NCBI RefSeq assembly: GCF_000559025.1
Contig: NZ_JAAN01000035.1
Span: forward strand, 62,001-126,000
Length of the DNA stretch: 64,000 nt
Direction of reading: 5' to 3'
Source: Luteimonas huabeiensis HB2
Lineage (GTDB): Bacteria; Pseudomonadota; Gammaproteobacteria; Xanthomonadales; Xanthomonadaceae
The position numbers and the translations under genes are program-made. Positions 29,369-39,338 of the stretch are shown piece after piece (within the stretch, counting starts at the first letter, position 1; every line of letters begins with the position of its first letter). The notes under the pieces are model-generated. The model worked only from the letters and a program-made list of their open reading frames with translations. It ran no database searches and was not told where the DNA came from.

Positions 29369-29775
29369 TTGCGTTCTTCGACGCCAGCGTCCTGATCTAT
29401 CTGATCGAGGGCAACGAGCCCTTTGCGCAACGCGTGCGCAGCCAGCTCGCCGCGGTGTCGCAAGCGCATCCCGGCCTGGGCGCCGCGGTCAGCCGCCTGT
29501 CCTGGCTGGAATGTCGGGCGGGGCCACTCAGGCAAGGCGACGCCTCGACCCTGGCGCTGTTCGATGCCTTCTTCGCGCGACCGGACCTGGTGTGGGTGGA
29601 ACTGGGCCGGGACGTGGTGGAGCTGGCCACCGCCATTCGCGTCCGGCACGGGCTGCGCACGCCCGATGCCCTGCAAGCCGCGAGCTGCCTGCAACTGGGG
29701 CCGGCGCACGTGCTGCTGACGGGCGACGCGTCGTTCCAGCGGGTCCAAGGGCTCAACGTGTCCCTCCTCGGTTAG
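29365..29775 (+). CDS. PIN-domain toxin (VapC-like)
   Basis: 136 aa from GTG 29365, which overlaps the antitoxin stop. The acidic residues of a PIN nuclease are all present: D6 (FFDASVLIYLIEG), E49 (SWLECRAG), D101 (RTPDALQAA) and D121 (LLTGDASF). Such toxins cleave tRNA or rRNA when freed from the antitoxin; the target here is unknown. The stop overlaps the stop of the convergent histidine kinase gene by 3 bp, so transcripts collide at their ends. Confidence 0.87.
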   Translation: MIAFFDASVLIYLIEGNEPFAQRVRSQLAAVSQAHPGLGAAVSRLSWLECRAGPLRQGDASTLALFDAFFARPDLVWVELGRDVVELATAIRVRHGLRTPDALQAASCLQLGPAHVLLTGDASFQRVQGLNVSLLG

Positions 29776-30971
29776 GCGCCGTCAGCGGCCAGCGGCACCC
29801 GCGCCAGCAGCCGGGTACCGCGGCCGGGCCCGGCCTCGATGCGCAGGCTGCCGCGCAGGGCCTCGAGGCGCTCGCGCATGCCCGACAGCCCGTTGCCGGG
29901 CACGATGGCGCCGCCGCGGCCGTCGTCGGCGATCCGCAGCACCGCCTCGCCCCCCTCCACCGCCAGCACGGCCTCGGCGCGCCGCGCGCCGGCGTGGCGC
30001 TGGATGTTGGTGGCCGCCTCGCGCACCGCCAGCGCGAGCGCGCTCTCCGCCTCCGCGGTCAATGCGCGCTCGGCGAAGCGCTCGCCGATCCGGTAGTCGA
30101 ACGCGATCCCGCTGGTCTCCAGCAGCAGCCGCGCCGCGGCGAGTTCGCCGGCGAGGCCCGCGGCGCGGATGCCGCTCACCGCGCCGCGCACCTGCACCAG
30201 CGCCTCGCGCGCCGCGCGGCCGACCTCGGCGATCTCGTGACGGGCGGCCTCCGGGTCGCGCGCCAGCAGGCGCGCGGCCAGGTCGGACTTCAGCGCCACC
30301 ATCGACAGCGTGTGCCCGAGCAGGTCGTGCAGGTCGCGGCCGATGCGCTCGCGCTCGGCCAGCGCCGCCAGCCGCCGCACCTCCTCGTGCGACAGCCGCA
30401 GCGCGGCGTCCTTGTCCTCGATCCGCCGCTCCACCTGCACGATCAGGCCGATGACCAGCGTGGTCACCGGCAGCCACGCCAGCGCCGACCAGGGGTAGCC
30501 GATGCCGCGCGCCCACAGCAGCAGCAGCGCGTTGAGCAGCAGCAGCGCGCCGAGGTAGGCCCAGACCGAGCGCCAGCCCCCGGCGCCCAGCAGCACGCAG
30601 CCGAAGACGAAATAGCTCAGGCCCGAGGGGTACCACGGCAGCAGCGCCAGGCACAGCGCGATCATCCCCAGGGCGTACCGGCGCACACGCGTCTGGGACG
30701 CGAGCAGGCTGCCGGCGAACAGCGCCAGGAACAGCGGATAGGACAGCGCCGTCAGCAGCGCCCAGCGCAGGTCGTAGCCGTGCGGGGAGAACATCGGAAC
30801 GACGAACACCCACGCCGACCACAGCAGGTGGATGGCGTCGGCCCACGGCGGCCGGCCGTGGCGGCGGCTGACGGCGAACCGGGAATCGGGCGCCGGCGAG
30901 AACCGGCGCGGGAAGGTCGGGGGAGGCACCTGCGGTCCTGGCGCGCGGGCGGGAGCGCCCGCGCCGATCAT
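29772..30971 (-). CDS. DesK/NarX-type sensor histidine kinase
   Basis: 399 aa from ATG 30971, one base after the amidohydrolase stop (earlier in-frame ATGs lie inside that gene). A ~40-residue Pro/Arg-rich N-terminus is followed by about five or six membrane helices (45-180), then a HisKA_3 domain with the phospho-acceptor H215 in RIGRDLHDLLGH, and an HATPase with REAATNIQRHA and DDGRGG. It should phosphorylate the regulator encoded at 28330-28932. The short extracellular loops suggest sensing within the membrane. Confidence 0.92.
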   Translation of the reverse strand: MIGAGAPARAPGPQVPPPTFPRRFSPAPDSRFAVSRRHGRPPWADAIHLLWSAWVFVVPMFSPHGYDLRWALLTALSYPLFLALFAGSLLASQTRVRRYALGMIALCLALLPWYPSGLSYFVFGCVLLGAGGWRSVWAYLGALLLLNALLLLWARGIGYPWSALAWLPVTTLVIGLIVQVERRIEDKDAALRLSHEEVRRLAALAERERIGRDLHDLLGHTLSMVALKSDLAARLLARDPEAARHEIAEVGRAAREALVQVRGAVSGIRAAGLAGELAAARLLLETSGIAFDYRIGERFAERALTAEAESALALAVREAATNIQRHAGARRAEAVLAVEGGEAVLRIADDGRGGAIVPGNGLSGMRERLEALRGSLRIEAGPGRGTRLLARVPLAADGA

Positions 30972-30972
30972 G

Positions 30973-32859
30973 TCACGGCGCATCGTCCGCGGGCGGCGGT
31001 CGGCGCAGCTCGACGCCATCGATGCGGAACGCGAACGCGCCTTCCGGCAGGCCCGCGGCGAAGGCGATGCCGCGCAGGCGCGAGGGATCGGCGCCGGCGA
31101 ACGCGGACAGCGGCAGGCGCACCTCGCGCCACTCGGGGCCGGCGACGAATGGCTGCATGCTCGGCATGGCCTGCTCGGAGGCGCCGGAGAACAGCATCAC
31201 CTGATAGGTGCGCCCGTCGCCGCGCGCATGAAAGACCAGCTCGCTGCGTTCGGACAGGTCCACCGCCCGCATCGGCTGCGCGCCCGGGAAGAAGATCGCG
31301 CCCGCCCACGGGAAGGCAAAGCCCGGCGCGATCTCGCCGCTCACCTCCAGCGCCCCGCGCGAGCCCGCCGCGCCGCCTTCGGCCAGCGCGAGGCGCACGT
31401 CCGACGCGCCGCCGGCGATGCGGTCGCTGGTCGGCTGCCAGCTGCCGAACGCGGCCTCGATCGTTTCGCCGTCGAAGTCGGCGATCCGCGTCGCCTGCGG
31501 CGCGGCGCCGGCGGTCTCCGGGGGCGGCGTCGCACGCGCCACGCGATGGCCGTTCTTCCACACCCCGCGGAGCGCGCGGGTGGCGGCGATGTCGGTCAGC
31601 GGGTCGCCGTCCACCAGCACCAGGTCCGCGCGCAGGCCCGGCGCGATGCGGCCGCGGTCGCGCAGCCCGAAGCGCTCGGCCGGCCGCGAGGTCGCCGCCG
31701 CCAGCGCCTCGCGCGGGCTCAGGCCGGCGCGCACCAGCAGGTCCAGTTCGCCGTGCAGGCTGGCGCCGTGCGCGGTGCCGGGGTTGGGCGCGTCGGTGCC
31801 GGCCAGGATCGGCACCCCGGCCGCGTGCAGCCGGCGCACGCTCTCCAGCGCATCGCGCAGGCGCTGCGGGCGCGGCTGCCCCGCCATCGTCGCGTCCAGG
31901 CTGGCGCGCTGGCCCGCGCTCAGCAGCGGCGACAGCGCCGGGTCGGCGGCCAGCCGGCGGCCGGCATCGTCGCCGGCGACCGACGCGATCACCGACAGCG
32001 TCGGCACCACGAACGCGTCGCGCGCGGCGGCCTCGGCCACGAATGCGTCGTCGGCGACGGCATCGTCGAACACGTGCACGAAGCCGTCCACGCCGGCGGC
32101 CAGCGCCTCGCGCGCGCTGGCGGCGGTGGAGACGTGCGCCAGCGCGAGCCTGTCGTGGGCATGCGCGGCGGCGACGACCGCGCGCACCTGCGCCGGCGAC
32201 AGCGTGGGCAGCCGCCGTTCGGCGTCGTAGCCGCTCAGGTCCTCGACGATCAGCTTGACGAAGTCGGCGCCCTCGGCCACGCGCTCGGCGACGAAGGCCG
32301 GGATGTCGGTCGCGGCATCGACCGTGGGCACCGGGAACCCGTACTGGGTGCCGTGGCCGCCCGGCGCGGTGACCGCGTAGCCGGCCGCCCACAGGTCGGC
32401 CTGCGCGGTCGGCGCGCGCGACTCGCGCTGCGCGCGCAGCGCCGGCAGGCGCTCGGCCATGCCGTGCATGTCGAGCGCGGTGGTGATGCCGAAGCGCAGC
32501 GCGTCGGCCTGGGCCTCGCCCCAGGCGTGCACGTGGGCGTCGATCAGGCCGGGCAGCAGGGTGCCGCCGGCGCCGTCGATCGTCGGCAGCCCCTCCGGCA
32601 CCGCCACGTCGGCGCCGACCGCCGCGATCGTCCCGTCGCGCACCACCACCGTGCCGCGCTCGATCGCGCGCTCGCCGTCGAAGATGCGCACGTCGCGGAT
32701 CGCGAACGCCGGCGCGCCGGCCGGCGCCGCCTCGCCCTCCGCCGCATCCGCCAGCGGGCCGGCCCAGCGCGCCACCGCCCCGCCCAGCACCGCCATCAGC
32801 ACCGCCGCCACCGCCATGTCCAGCCAGCGGCCGGCCCTCCGGATCTTCCTGCTCGTCAT
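30973..32859 (-). CDS. Membrane-anchored amidohydrolase fused to a CIA30-like domain
   Basis: 628 aa. The ATG at 32859 has GAGGAG eight bases upstream; an ATG at 32889 is possible. An N-terminal membrane segment (MAVAAVLMAVLGGAVARW) places the rest in the periplasm. Residues ~55-445 are a metal-dependent amidohydrolase: DAHVHAWG metal site, DFVKLIVED with the bridging Lys, ALAHVST, GTDAPNPG. Residues ~455-625 look like a CIA30/NDUFAF1-type beta-sandwich (IADFDGETIEAAFGSWQ to GIAFAAGLPEGAFAFRIDGVEL). Substrate unknown; the lineage includes prolidase/imidazolonepropionase-like hydrolases. It lies between an ABC exporter and a sensor kinase, suggesting a shared task such as processing or degrading an exported or toxic compound. 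Confidence 0.82.
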   Translation of the reverse strand: MTSRKIRRAGRWLDMAVAAVLMAVLGGAVARWAGPLADAAEGEAAPAGAPAFAIRDVRIFDGERAIERGTVVVRDGTIAAVGADVAVPEGLPTIDGAGGTLLPGLIDAHVHAWGEAQADALRFGITTALDMHGMAERLPALRAQRESRAPTAQADLWAAGYAVTAPGGHGTQYGFPVPTVDAATDIPAFVAERVAEGADFVKLIVEDLSGYDAERRLPTLSPAQVRAVVAAAHAHDRLALAHVSTAASAREALAAGVDGFVHVFDDAVADDAFVAEAAARDAFVVPTLSVIASVAGDDAGRRLAADPALSPLLSAGQRASLDATMAGQPRPQRLRDALESVRRLHAAGVPILAGTDAPNPGTAHGASLHGELDLLVRAGLSPREALAAATSRPAERFGLRDRGRIAPGLRADLVLVDGDPLTDIAATRALRGVWKNGHRVARATPPPETAGAAPQATRIADFDGETIEAAFGSWQPTSDRIAGGASDVRLALAEGGAAGSRGALEVSGEIAPGFAFPWAGAIFFPGAQPMRAVDLSERSELVFHARGDGRTYQVMLFSGASEQAMPSMQPFVAGPEWREVRLPLSAFAGADPSRLRGIAFAAGLPEGAFAFRIDGVELRRPPPADDAP

Positions 32860-32912
32860 CTGCCTGTCTCCTCGTTCGTCGTTCGCCATCGCGCGCCCGC
32901 GCGCCGCGCCGC

Positions 32913-33686
32913 TCAACCCACCCGCGCCAGGCGGCGCATCGCCAGCACGAAGCAACACGCCGCCACCACCGCCAGCACCAGCAGGTGCATCCACACGCCG
33001 TCGGCGGGCGCATCGTCGATGGCCGCCAGCGCCAGCTGCGCCAGATGCCACGACGGCCACACCGGCGCGATGCGTTCCAGCGCGTCCGGCAGCATCGACA
33101 GCGGCAGCCACAGGCCGGACAGGAACGCCATCGGCAGGAACAGCAGGTTCACCACCGCCGGCGCCGCGTTGGCGCTGCACAGCGCGCCCAGGTACAGGCC
33201 GATCGCGCAGCACGGCAGCGCGCCCAGCACCTGCACCGCGGCCAGCAGCAGCCACTGCGAGGCGGCCAGCCGCACGCCGCCGAAACCCGCCGCCAGCAGC
33301 CCCAGCAGCAGCGCGATCGCCGCGGCGAACAGCATCGCCATCAGCATGCGCGCCAGCATCCAGCCGGCGGGCGATGCCGGCAGCGCGCGCCGCAGGGCGA
33401 GGAAGCCGCGCTCGCGGTCGATCGCCACCGTGACGCCGAAGCCGAACATCGACGCGGCCATGGTGCCGAACACGCCGTAGGTGGCCAGCAGGTAGCGCGC
33501 CGCGCCGCCGTCGCCGCGGCCGCCGAGCAGCAGGCCGAACATCGCGTAGAACGCCACCGGCAACAGCAACGTCGGCAGCACGTACATGGGTTCGCGCCAC
33601 AGGCGCATGCCCTCGCAGCGGAGTTCCATCGCGAACGCGTGCAGGCGCTGCGCCGGCGCGCGCGGCCGTCTCGTGTCGAGGCTCAT
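32913..33686 (-). CDS. ABC-2 type transporter permease
   Basis: 257 aa with six predicted membrane segments, e.g. PMYVLPTLLLPVAFYAMFGL, ATYGVFGTMAASMFGFGV and LFLPMAFLSGLWLPLSML. An ABC2_membrane architecture with a cytoplasmic N-terminal RLHAFAMELRCEGMRLWREP. It pairs with the ATPase whose gene overlaps its start by 4 bp. Substrate unknown; drug or lipid export is common for this type. Confidence 0.88.
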   Translation of the reverse strand: MSLDTRRPRAPAQRLHAFAMELRCEGMRLWREPMYVLPTLLLPVAFYAMFGLLLGGRGDGGAARYLLATYGVFGTMAASMFGFGVTVAIDRERGFLALRRALPASPAGWMLARMLMAMLFAAAIALLLGLLAAGFGGVRLAASQWLLLAAVQVLGALPCCAIGLYLGALCSANAAPAVVNLLFLPMAFLSGLWLPLSMLPDALERIAPVWPSWHLAQLALAAIDDAPADGVWMHLLVLAVVAACCFVLAMRRLARVG

Positions 33687-34618
33687 GCCGCGTCCTCCCG
33701 CGCCGCTTCGGTGCCGGTCATCGCCGCGAAGGCGTCCGCGAGGCCGGCGCGGCTCACTTCCAGCTCGGCCAGCGCGGGGTCGGCGTCGAGCAGGCGGCGC
33801 ACCAGCGATTCGGCGTCGTCGCAGGCGGCCACCAGCCGCTCGCCCTCGCGCACCGCCCGGTGCACGCCGGGCCAGCCGGCCACCGTCTCCGGCGCCAGCG
33901 CGCAGCGGCAGGCCACCCGCCGCCGCGAGACCCGGCCGCGCACCGCGGCGAGCTCGCCGGCGGCGATCAACCGCCCGCGGTCGAGCACGACGACACGGTC
34001 GGCCAGCGCCTCCGCCTCCTCCAGGTAATGCGTGGTCAGCAGCACCGCCGCGCCGCCGGCCACCAGTTCCCGGATCGCCCGCCACACCTGGGCGCGGGCG
34101 CCGGCATCGAGGCCGGTGGTCGGCTCGTCCAGGAACAGCAGCCGCGGCCGGCCGCACAAGGCCAGCGCGAACTGCACGCGGCGCTGCTGGCCGCCCGACA
34201 GGCGGCCGTAGCGGCGCCCCATGAGGCCGTCGAGCCCGGCCAGGGCCACGCAATCGGCCACGCTGCGCGGCGCCGGGTAGTAGCTGCGCACCAGTTGCAG
34301 CAGTTCGCCCGCGGTCAGGCGCTCGGGCAGCTGTGCCTGCTGCAGCATCGCGCCGGTGCGCTCGCGCGCGCCGCGCGCGCGCGGCGGCAGCCCGAACAGC
34401 GCCGCCTCGCCGGCGTCGGCCGGCTGCAGCCCCAGCAGCACCTCGATCGCGGTGCTCTTGCCGGCGCCGTTGACCCCGAGCAGCGCGGTCAGCCGGCCGC
34501 CCGGCAGCTCCAGATCGATACCGTCCAGCGCCTGCACCGCGCCGCGGCGGCGGCGCACGCCACGCAACAGCGCCAGCGGCTCGGGCTCCGGCGTTCGGGG
34601 CGAACAGCATGCGGTCAT
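33683..34618 (-). CDS. ABC transporter ATP-binding protein (ABC-2 exporter)
   Basis: 311 aa. Walker A GVNGAGKST at 48-56, Q-loop MLQQAQLPERLTAGE, signature RLSGGQQRR, Walker B LLFLDEPTTGLD and the switch His in LLTTHYLEEAE. The C-terminal ~90 residues are an accessory domain of the CcmA/DrrA type. First gene of a minus-strand unit running ATPase, permease, amidohydrolase, kinase. Divergent from the MacAB-like operon across 206 bp. Confidence 0.92.
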   Translation of the reverse strand: MTACCSPRTPEPEPLALLRGVRRRRGAVQALDGIDLELPGGRLTALLGVNGAGKSTAIEVLLGLQPADAGEAALFGLPPRARGARERTGAMLQQAQLPERLTAGELLQLVRSYYPAPRSVADCVALAGLDGLMGRRYGRLSGGQQRRVQFALALCGRPRLLFLDEPTTGLDAGARAQVWRAIRELVAGGAAVLLTTHYLEEAEALADRVVVLDRGRLIAAGELAAVRGRVSRRRVACRCALAPETVAGWPGVHRAVREGERLVAACDDAESLVRRLLDADPALAELEVSRAGLADAFAAMTGTEAAREDAA

Positions 34619-34824
34619 GGCGGCGCTCGTCGGGATTCGCCCACAGTCTCGGCGCGGCGCCGGTACGGCGGCAGTCGCAGGCGTCAGCGATCGCGCATGA
34701 CAGGCGTCAGGTGACCGCGGGCACCGGCGGCAGGCACACTGGCGCCATCCGTTGCGGCCGCGACGGCCGGCGAAGCCGCCGGCAGCCCGGTCACATTCCG
34801 CGCCATTCCCGCATCTGGGCCCAC

Positions 34825-36068
34825 ATGAACACGAAAGCGGATCTGCTCAAGGAACTGCGCATCGACCGCGGCGCAGCGCCGCCGCCCCGGCGCCGGCGCT
34901 GGCTGCCCTATGCGATCGGCGCGGCCGTGCTCGCGCTGCTGGCGGCGCTGCTGCTGCCGCGCCTGGGCGCCGCGCCCGAGGTGCGCACCGCGGTCGCCGC
35001 CGCGATCGAGCCCGGCGGCGCCAGCGCCTCGGTGCTCGACGCCAGCGGCTACGTGGTGGCCCGGCGCACCGCCACCGTCTCGGCCAAGATCACCGGACGC
35101 GTGCTGGAGGTGATGATCGAGGAAGGCCAGCGGGTGGAGGAAGGCGAAGTGCTGGCCACGCTCGACCCGGTCGATGCCGACGCCCAGCGCGCGCTGGCGG
35201 CCTCGCAGCTGGCCGCGGCGCGCAGCCAGCTGGCCGGGGTGCGCGCGCGGCTGGAGCAGGCCACGGCCGAGGCGTCCCGCCTGCAGGCGCTGGTCGGCCG
35301 GCAACTGGTGTCGCGCTCGCAGTACGACCAGGCGGTGGCCCAGCGCGACGCGCTGCGCGCCGAGCTGGAGACCGCGCAGCGCAACGCCCAGGTGGCGCAG
35401 GACCAGCTCGCGATCTCCGACATCGGCGTGGACAACACCGTGGTGCGCGCGCCGTTCGCCGGCATCGTCACCGCCAAGGCGGCGCAGCCGGGCGAGATCG
35501 TCTCGCCGCTGTCGGCCGGCGGCGGCTTCACCCGCACCGGCATCGGCACCATCGTCGACATGGATTCGCTGGAGGTGGAGGTCGACGTCGGCGAGGCCTA
35601 CATCGGCCGGGTGACGCCGAAGATGCCGGTCGAGGCCACGCTCAACGCCTACCCGGACTGGAAGATCCCGGCCGAAGTGATCGCGATCATCCCCGCCGCC
35701 GACCGCGGCAAGGCCACGGTGCGCGTGCGCATCGCGCTCAAGGTGCGCGATCCGCGCATCGTGCCGGACATGGGCGCGCGGGTCAGCTTCCTGCAGCCGC
35801 CGTCGACCGCGGGCGCGGACGCGCCGGCGGGCGTGCGCCTGCCGGCCAATGCGGTGGTGCAGCGCGAGGACGCCCAGGTGGCCTTCGTGGTCGAGGACGG
35901 CCGGGTCGCGCAGCGCCCGGTGGAGACCGGCGCCGACCTCGCCGGCGACCTGCAGGTGCTCTCGGGCGTGGCCGCCGGCGAGACGGTGGTGCTCGACCCG
36001 CCGCCCACGCTGGCCGACGGCGCGCGCGTGCGCGTGGCCGCCGCGGCGGACGACGCCGGCCGGGCGCC

Positions 36069-36072
<4 letters not shown>
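34825..36072 (+). CDS. Efflux adaptor (membrane fusion) protein of a MacAB-like system
   Basis: 415 aa from ATG 34825. A cytoplasmic start (MNTKADLLKELRIDRG), one TM (WLPYAIGAAVLALLAALLL), then a HlyD-like periplasmic part: VVARRTATVSAKITGRVLEV as first lipoyl half, a coiled coil at about 110-195 rich in Ala/Arg/Gln, NTVVRAPFAGIVTAKAAQPG as second half, and a beta-barrel. It is followed by an ATPase and two FtsX-type permeases, so it should link an inner-membrane ABC complex to an outer-membrane channel such as TolC. Confidence 0.9.
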
Positions 36073-36794
<722 letters not shown>

Positions 36795-36830
36795 GCCGCC
36801 GGCGCGCGCGCCGGCAACCGGGGGGCGCCG

Positions 36831-37988
36831 GTGAAGTACTTCTCGCTGGTGTGGGCGCAGCTGTTCCGAAGCCGCACGCGGACGCTGCTGACGCTGCTGT
36901 CGGTGGTGGCGGCGTTCATGCTGTTCGGCATGCTCGATTCGGTGCGCGTGGCCTTCAGCGCCGGCGGCAGCGTCGACGGCGCCAACCGGCTGGTGGTCGC
37001 CTCCAGGCTGTCGATCACCGAGATGCTGCCGATGCGCCTGGCCAACGAGATCGCCGCGGTGCCCGGCGTGCGCCGGGTGGCCTACGCGATGTGGTTCGGC
37101 GGCATCTACCAGGACCGGCGCAACTTCTTTCCCAACTTCTCCGTCTCGCCGAACTACTTCGAGGTGCATGGCGAGTTCGAGGTGCCGCCGGAGCAGTTGC
37201 GCGCCTTCCAGGACACCCAGGCCGGCGCGATCGTGGGCGAGTCGCTGGCGCGCAAGTTCGGCTGGAAGATCGGCGACACCATCCCGCTGCAGGCCACGAT
37301 CTTCCCGCGCAACGGCAGCAACGACTGGCCGCTGGAGCTCAAGGCGATCTTCCGCATGCGCGACCGCAGCCAGGTGCAGGCGGAAAACCAGCTGATGATG
37401 CACTGGAAGTACTTCAACGAGTCCAACGACTACATCCGCGACCGGGTGAGCTGGTTCGCGGTGCAGCTCGCCGATCCCGACGACGCCTCGCGCGTGGCGC
37501 AGGCCATCGACGCGCTGTCGGCCAACTCCGACCACGAGACCAAGACCCAGACCGAGTCCGCGTTCCAGCAGTCCTTCGCGCGCCAGTTCGGCGACATCGG
37601 CCTGATCGTCACCGCGATCATGGGCGCGGTGTTCTTCACCCTGCTGCTGCTCACCGGCAACACCATGGCCCAGGCCGTGCGCGACCGCATCCCGGAGCTG
37701 GCCACGCTGAAGACGCTGGGCTTCACCGACGCCACGGTGCTGGCCCTGGTGATGGTGGAATCGGTGCTGCTGGTGCTGATCGGCGGCCTGGCCGGGCTGG
37801 CGCTGGCGGCCGGGGTCATGCCCGGCGTGAGCGCGGCCAGCGGCGGGATGATCGCCCTGCCCGGCGTGCCGGCGCAGACCTGGCTGACCGGGCTGGCGCT
37901 GATGGTCGCCATCGGCGTGATCGTGGGCCTGTTGCCGGCGCTGCGCGCGAGCCGGCTGCGCATCGTCGATGCGCTGGCGGGGCGCTAG
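36831..37988 (+). CDS. FtsX/MacB-type ABC permease, first copy
   Basis: 385 aa, starting at GTG 36831 after a GGGGGCG stretch. N-terminal TM (TLLTLLSVVAAFMLFGML), a periplasmic MacB_PCD-like domain at ~40-250, then three helices of the FtsX core (IGLIVTAIMGAVFFTLLLL, TVLALVMVESVLLVLIGGLA, and a C-terminal helix ending RASRLRIVDALAGR). It probably forms a heterodimer with the next gene product, since there are two different permeases for one ATPase. Confidence 0.88.
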   Translation: MKYFSLVWAQLFRSRTRTLLTLLSVVAAFMLFGMLDSVRVAFSAGGSVDGANRLVVASRLSITEMLPMRLANEIAAVPGVRRVAYAMWFGGIYQDRRNFFPNFSVSPNYFEVHGEFEVPPEQLRAFQDTQAGAIVGESLARKFGWKIGDTIPLQATIFPRNGSNDWPLELKAIFRMRDRSQVQAENQLMMHWKYFNESNDYIRDRVSWFAVQLADPDDASRVAQAIDALSANSDHETKTQTESAFQQSFARQFGDIGLIVTAIMGAVFFTLLLLTGNTMAQAVRDRIPELATLKTLGFTDATVLALVMVESVLLVLIGGLAGLALAAGVMPGVSAASGGMIALPGVPAQTWLTGLALMVAIGVIVGLLPALRASRLRIVDALAGR

Positions 37989-37991
37989 GCC

Positions 37992-39338
37992 ATGAGCGCC
38001 GCGACCGCACCCGCCTCGCGCCGCCGCGGCCTGCCCGGCTGGCTGCGCACCGCGCTGTCGGTGCTGCTGCTGGCCGTCGGCCTGGCGGTCTGGGTCGCCC
38101 TGCCCTGGCCCGGCGTGCTGCTGCTCGCGCTGCTGCTGGCCGCGTGGCTGCGGGGCACGCGCAGCGGCCGCCTGGCGCTGGCGGCCACCCGCATCGGCCT
38201 GGGCAGCCTGCCGCAGCGCTGGGGCGCCTCCTCGGTGATCGTGGTCGGCATCGCCGGCGTGGTCGGCGTGCTGGTGGCGATGCTGGCGATGGGCCGCGGC
38301 TTCGAGGCCACCCTGGCCAGCACCGGCGACGACCGCACCGCGATCGTGCTGCGCGGCGGCTCGCAGGCCGAGACCAACTCCGTCATCACCCGCGAACAGG
38401 TGCCGCTGCTGGCGACCCTGCCCGGCGTGGCGCGCGATGCGCAGGGCCGGCCGCTGCTGTCGGCCGAGCTGTCGCAGGTGGTCAACCTGGTCTCGAAGTC
38501 GGAAGGCCTGGACGTCAACGCGCAGTTCCGCGGCGTCGGCCCGCTGGCCTGGGCGGTGCACGACAAGGTGCGCATCGTGCAGGGCCGACGCTTCCGCCCC
38601 GGGCTCAACGAGATCGTGGTCGGCCTGGGCGCGCAGAACCAGTTCCGCGACCTGGAAGTCGGCGACACCCTGCAGCTGGGCAAGCAGCGCTGGACCGTGG
38701 TCGGCGCCTTCGCCTCCGGCGACGCCCACGAGTCCGAGCTGTGGACCGACGCCGAGACCCTGGCCGCCGCGGCCTCCCACAGCATCTACCAGTCGATCAC
38801 CGTGCGCACCAGCGGCCCCGACGGCTACGCGCGCTTCAAGGCCGCGGTGGAGGCCGACCCGCGGCTGAAGCTGGACGTGGCCACCACCCGCGAGTACTAC
38901 CGCCGCCAGGCCGGCGGGCTGTCCACGCTGATCGACATCCTCGGCAAGGTGATCGGCACCATCATGGCGGTGGGCGCGGTGTTCGGCGCGCTCAACACCA
39001 TGTACGCCGCCGTGGCCACCCGCGCGCGCGAGATCGCCACCATGCGCGCGATCGGCTTCCGCGGCGTGCCGGTGGTGGTGGCGATCATGCTGGAGACGAT
39101 GCTGCTGGCGCTGGCCGGCGGCGCGCTGGGCGGCCTGCTGGCCTGGCTGGTCTTCAACAACTACAGCGTGTCCACGCTGGGCAGCAACTTCAGCCAGGTC
39201 GTGTTCCAGTTCCGGGTGACCCCCGAGCTGCTGTGGAACGGGCTGAAGTGGGCGCTGGGCATCGGCCTGGTCGGCGGCCTGTTCCCCGCGCTGCGCGCGG
39301 CGCAGTTGCCGGTCACCACCGCGCTGCGGGAAACCTGA
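37992..39338 (+). CDS. FtsX/MacB-type ABC permease, second copy
   Basis: 448 aa. Compared with the first permease it has extra N-terminal membrane segments (TALSVLLLAVGLAVWVAL and LLLALLLAAWL) before the canonical first helix (VIVVGIAGVVGVLVAMLAM). The periplasmic domain spans ~95-300 and the last three helices end with PALRAAQLPVTTALRET, the usual FtsX C-terminus. It starts 3 bp after the first permease. Confidence 0.88.
   Translation: MSAATAPASRRRGLPGWLRTALSVLLLAVGLAVWVALPWPGVLLLALLLAAWLRGTRSGRLALAATRIGLGSLPQRWGASSVIVVGIAGVVGVLVAMLAMGRGFEATLASTGDDRTAIVLRGGSQAETNSVITREQVPLLATLPGVARDAQGRPLLSAELSQVVNLVSKSEGLDVNAQFRGVGPLAWAVHDKVRIVQGRRFRPGLNEIVVGLGAQNQFRDLEVGDTLQLGKQRWTVVGAFASGDAHESELWTDAETLAAAASHSIYQSITVRTSGPDGYARFKAAVEADPRLKLDVATTREYYRRQAGGLSTLIDILGKVIGTIMAVGAVFGALNTMYAAVATRAREIATMRAIGFRGVPVVVAIMLETMLLALAGGALGGLLAWLVFNNYSVSTLGSNFSQVVFQFRVTPELLWNGLKWALGIGLVGGLFPALRAAQLPVTTALRET

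Noticed and set aside
34619..34824. Possible gene or operator in the gap between the two ABC clusters
   Set aside because: No credible frame beyond the MacA-like N-terminus; short GGCGTCAG-like repetitions are present but no clear dyad or promoter.
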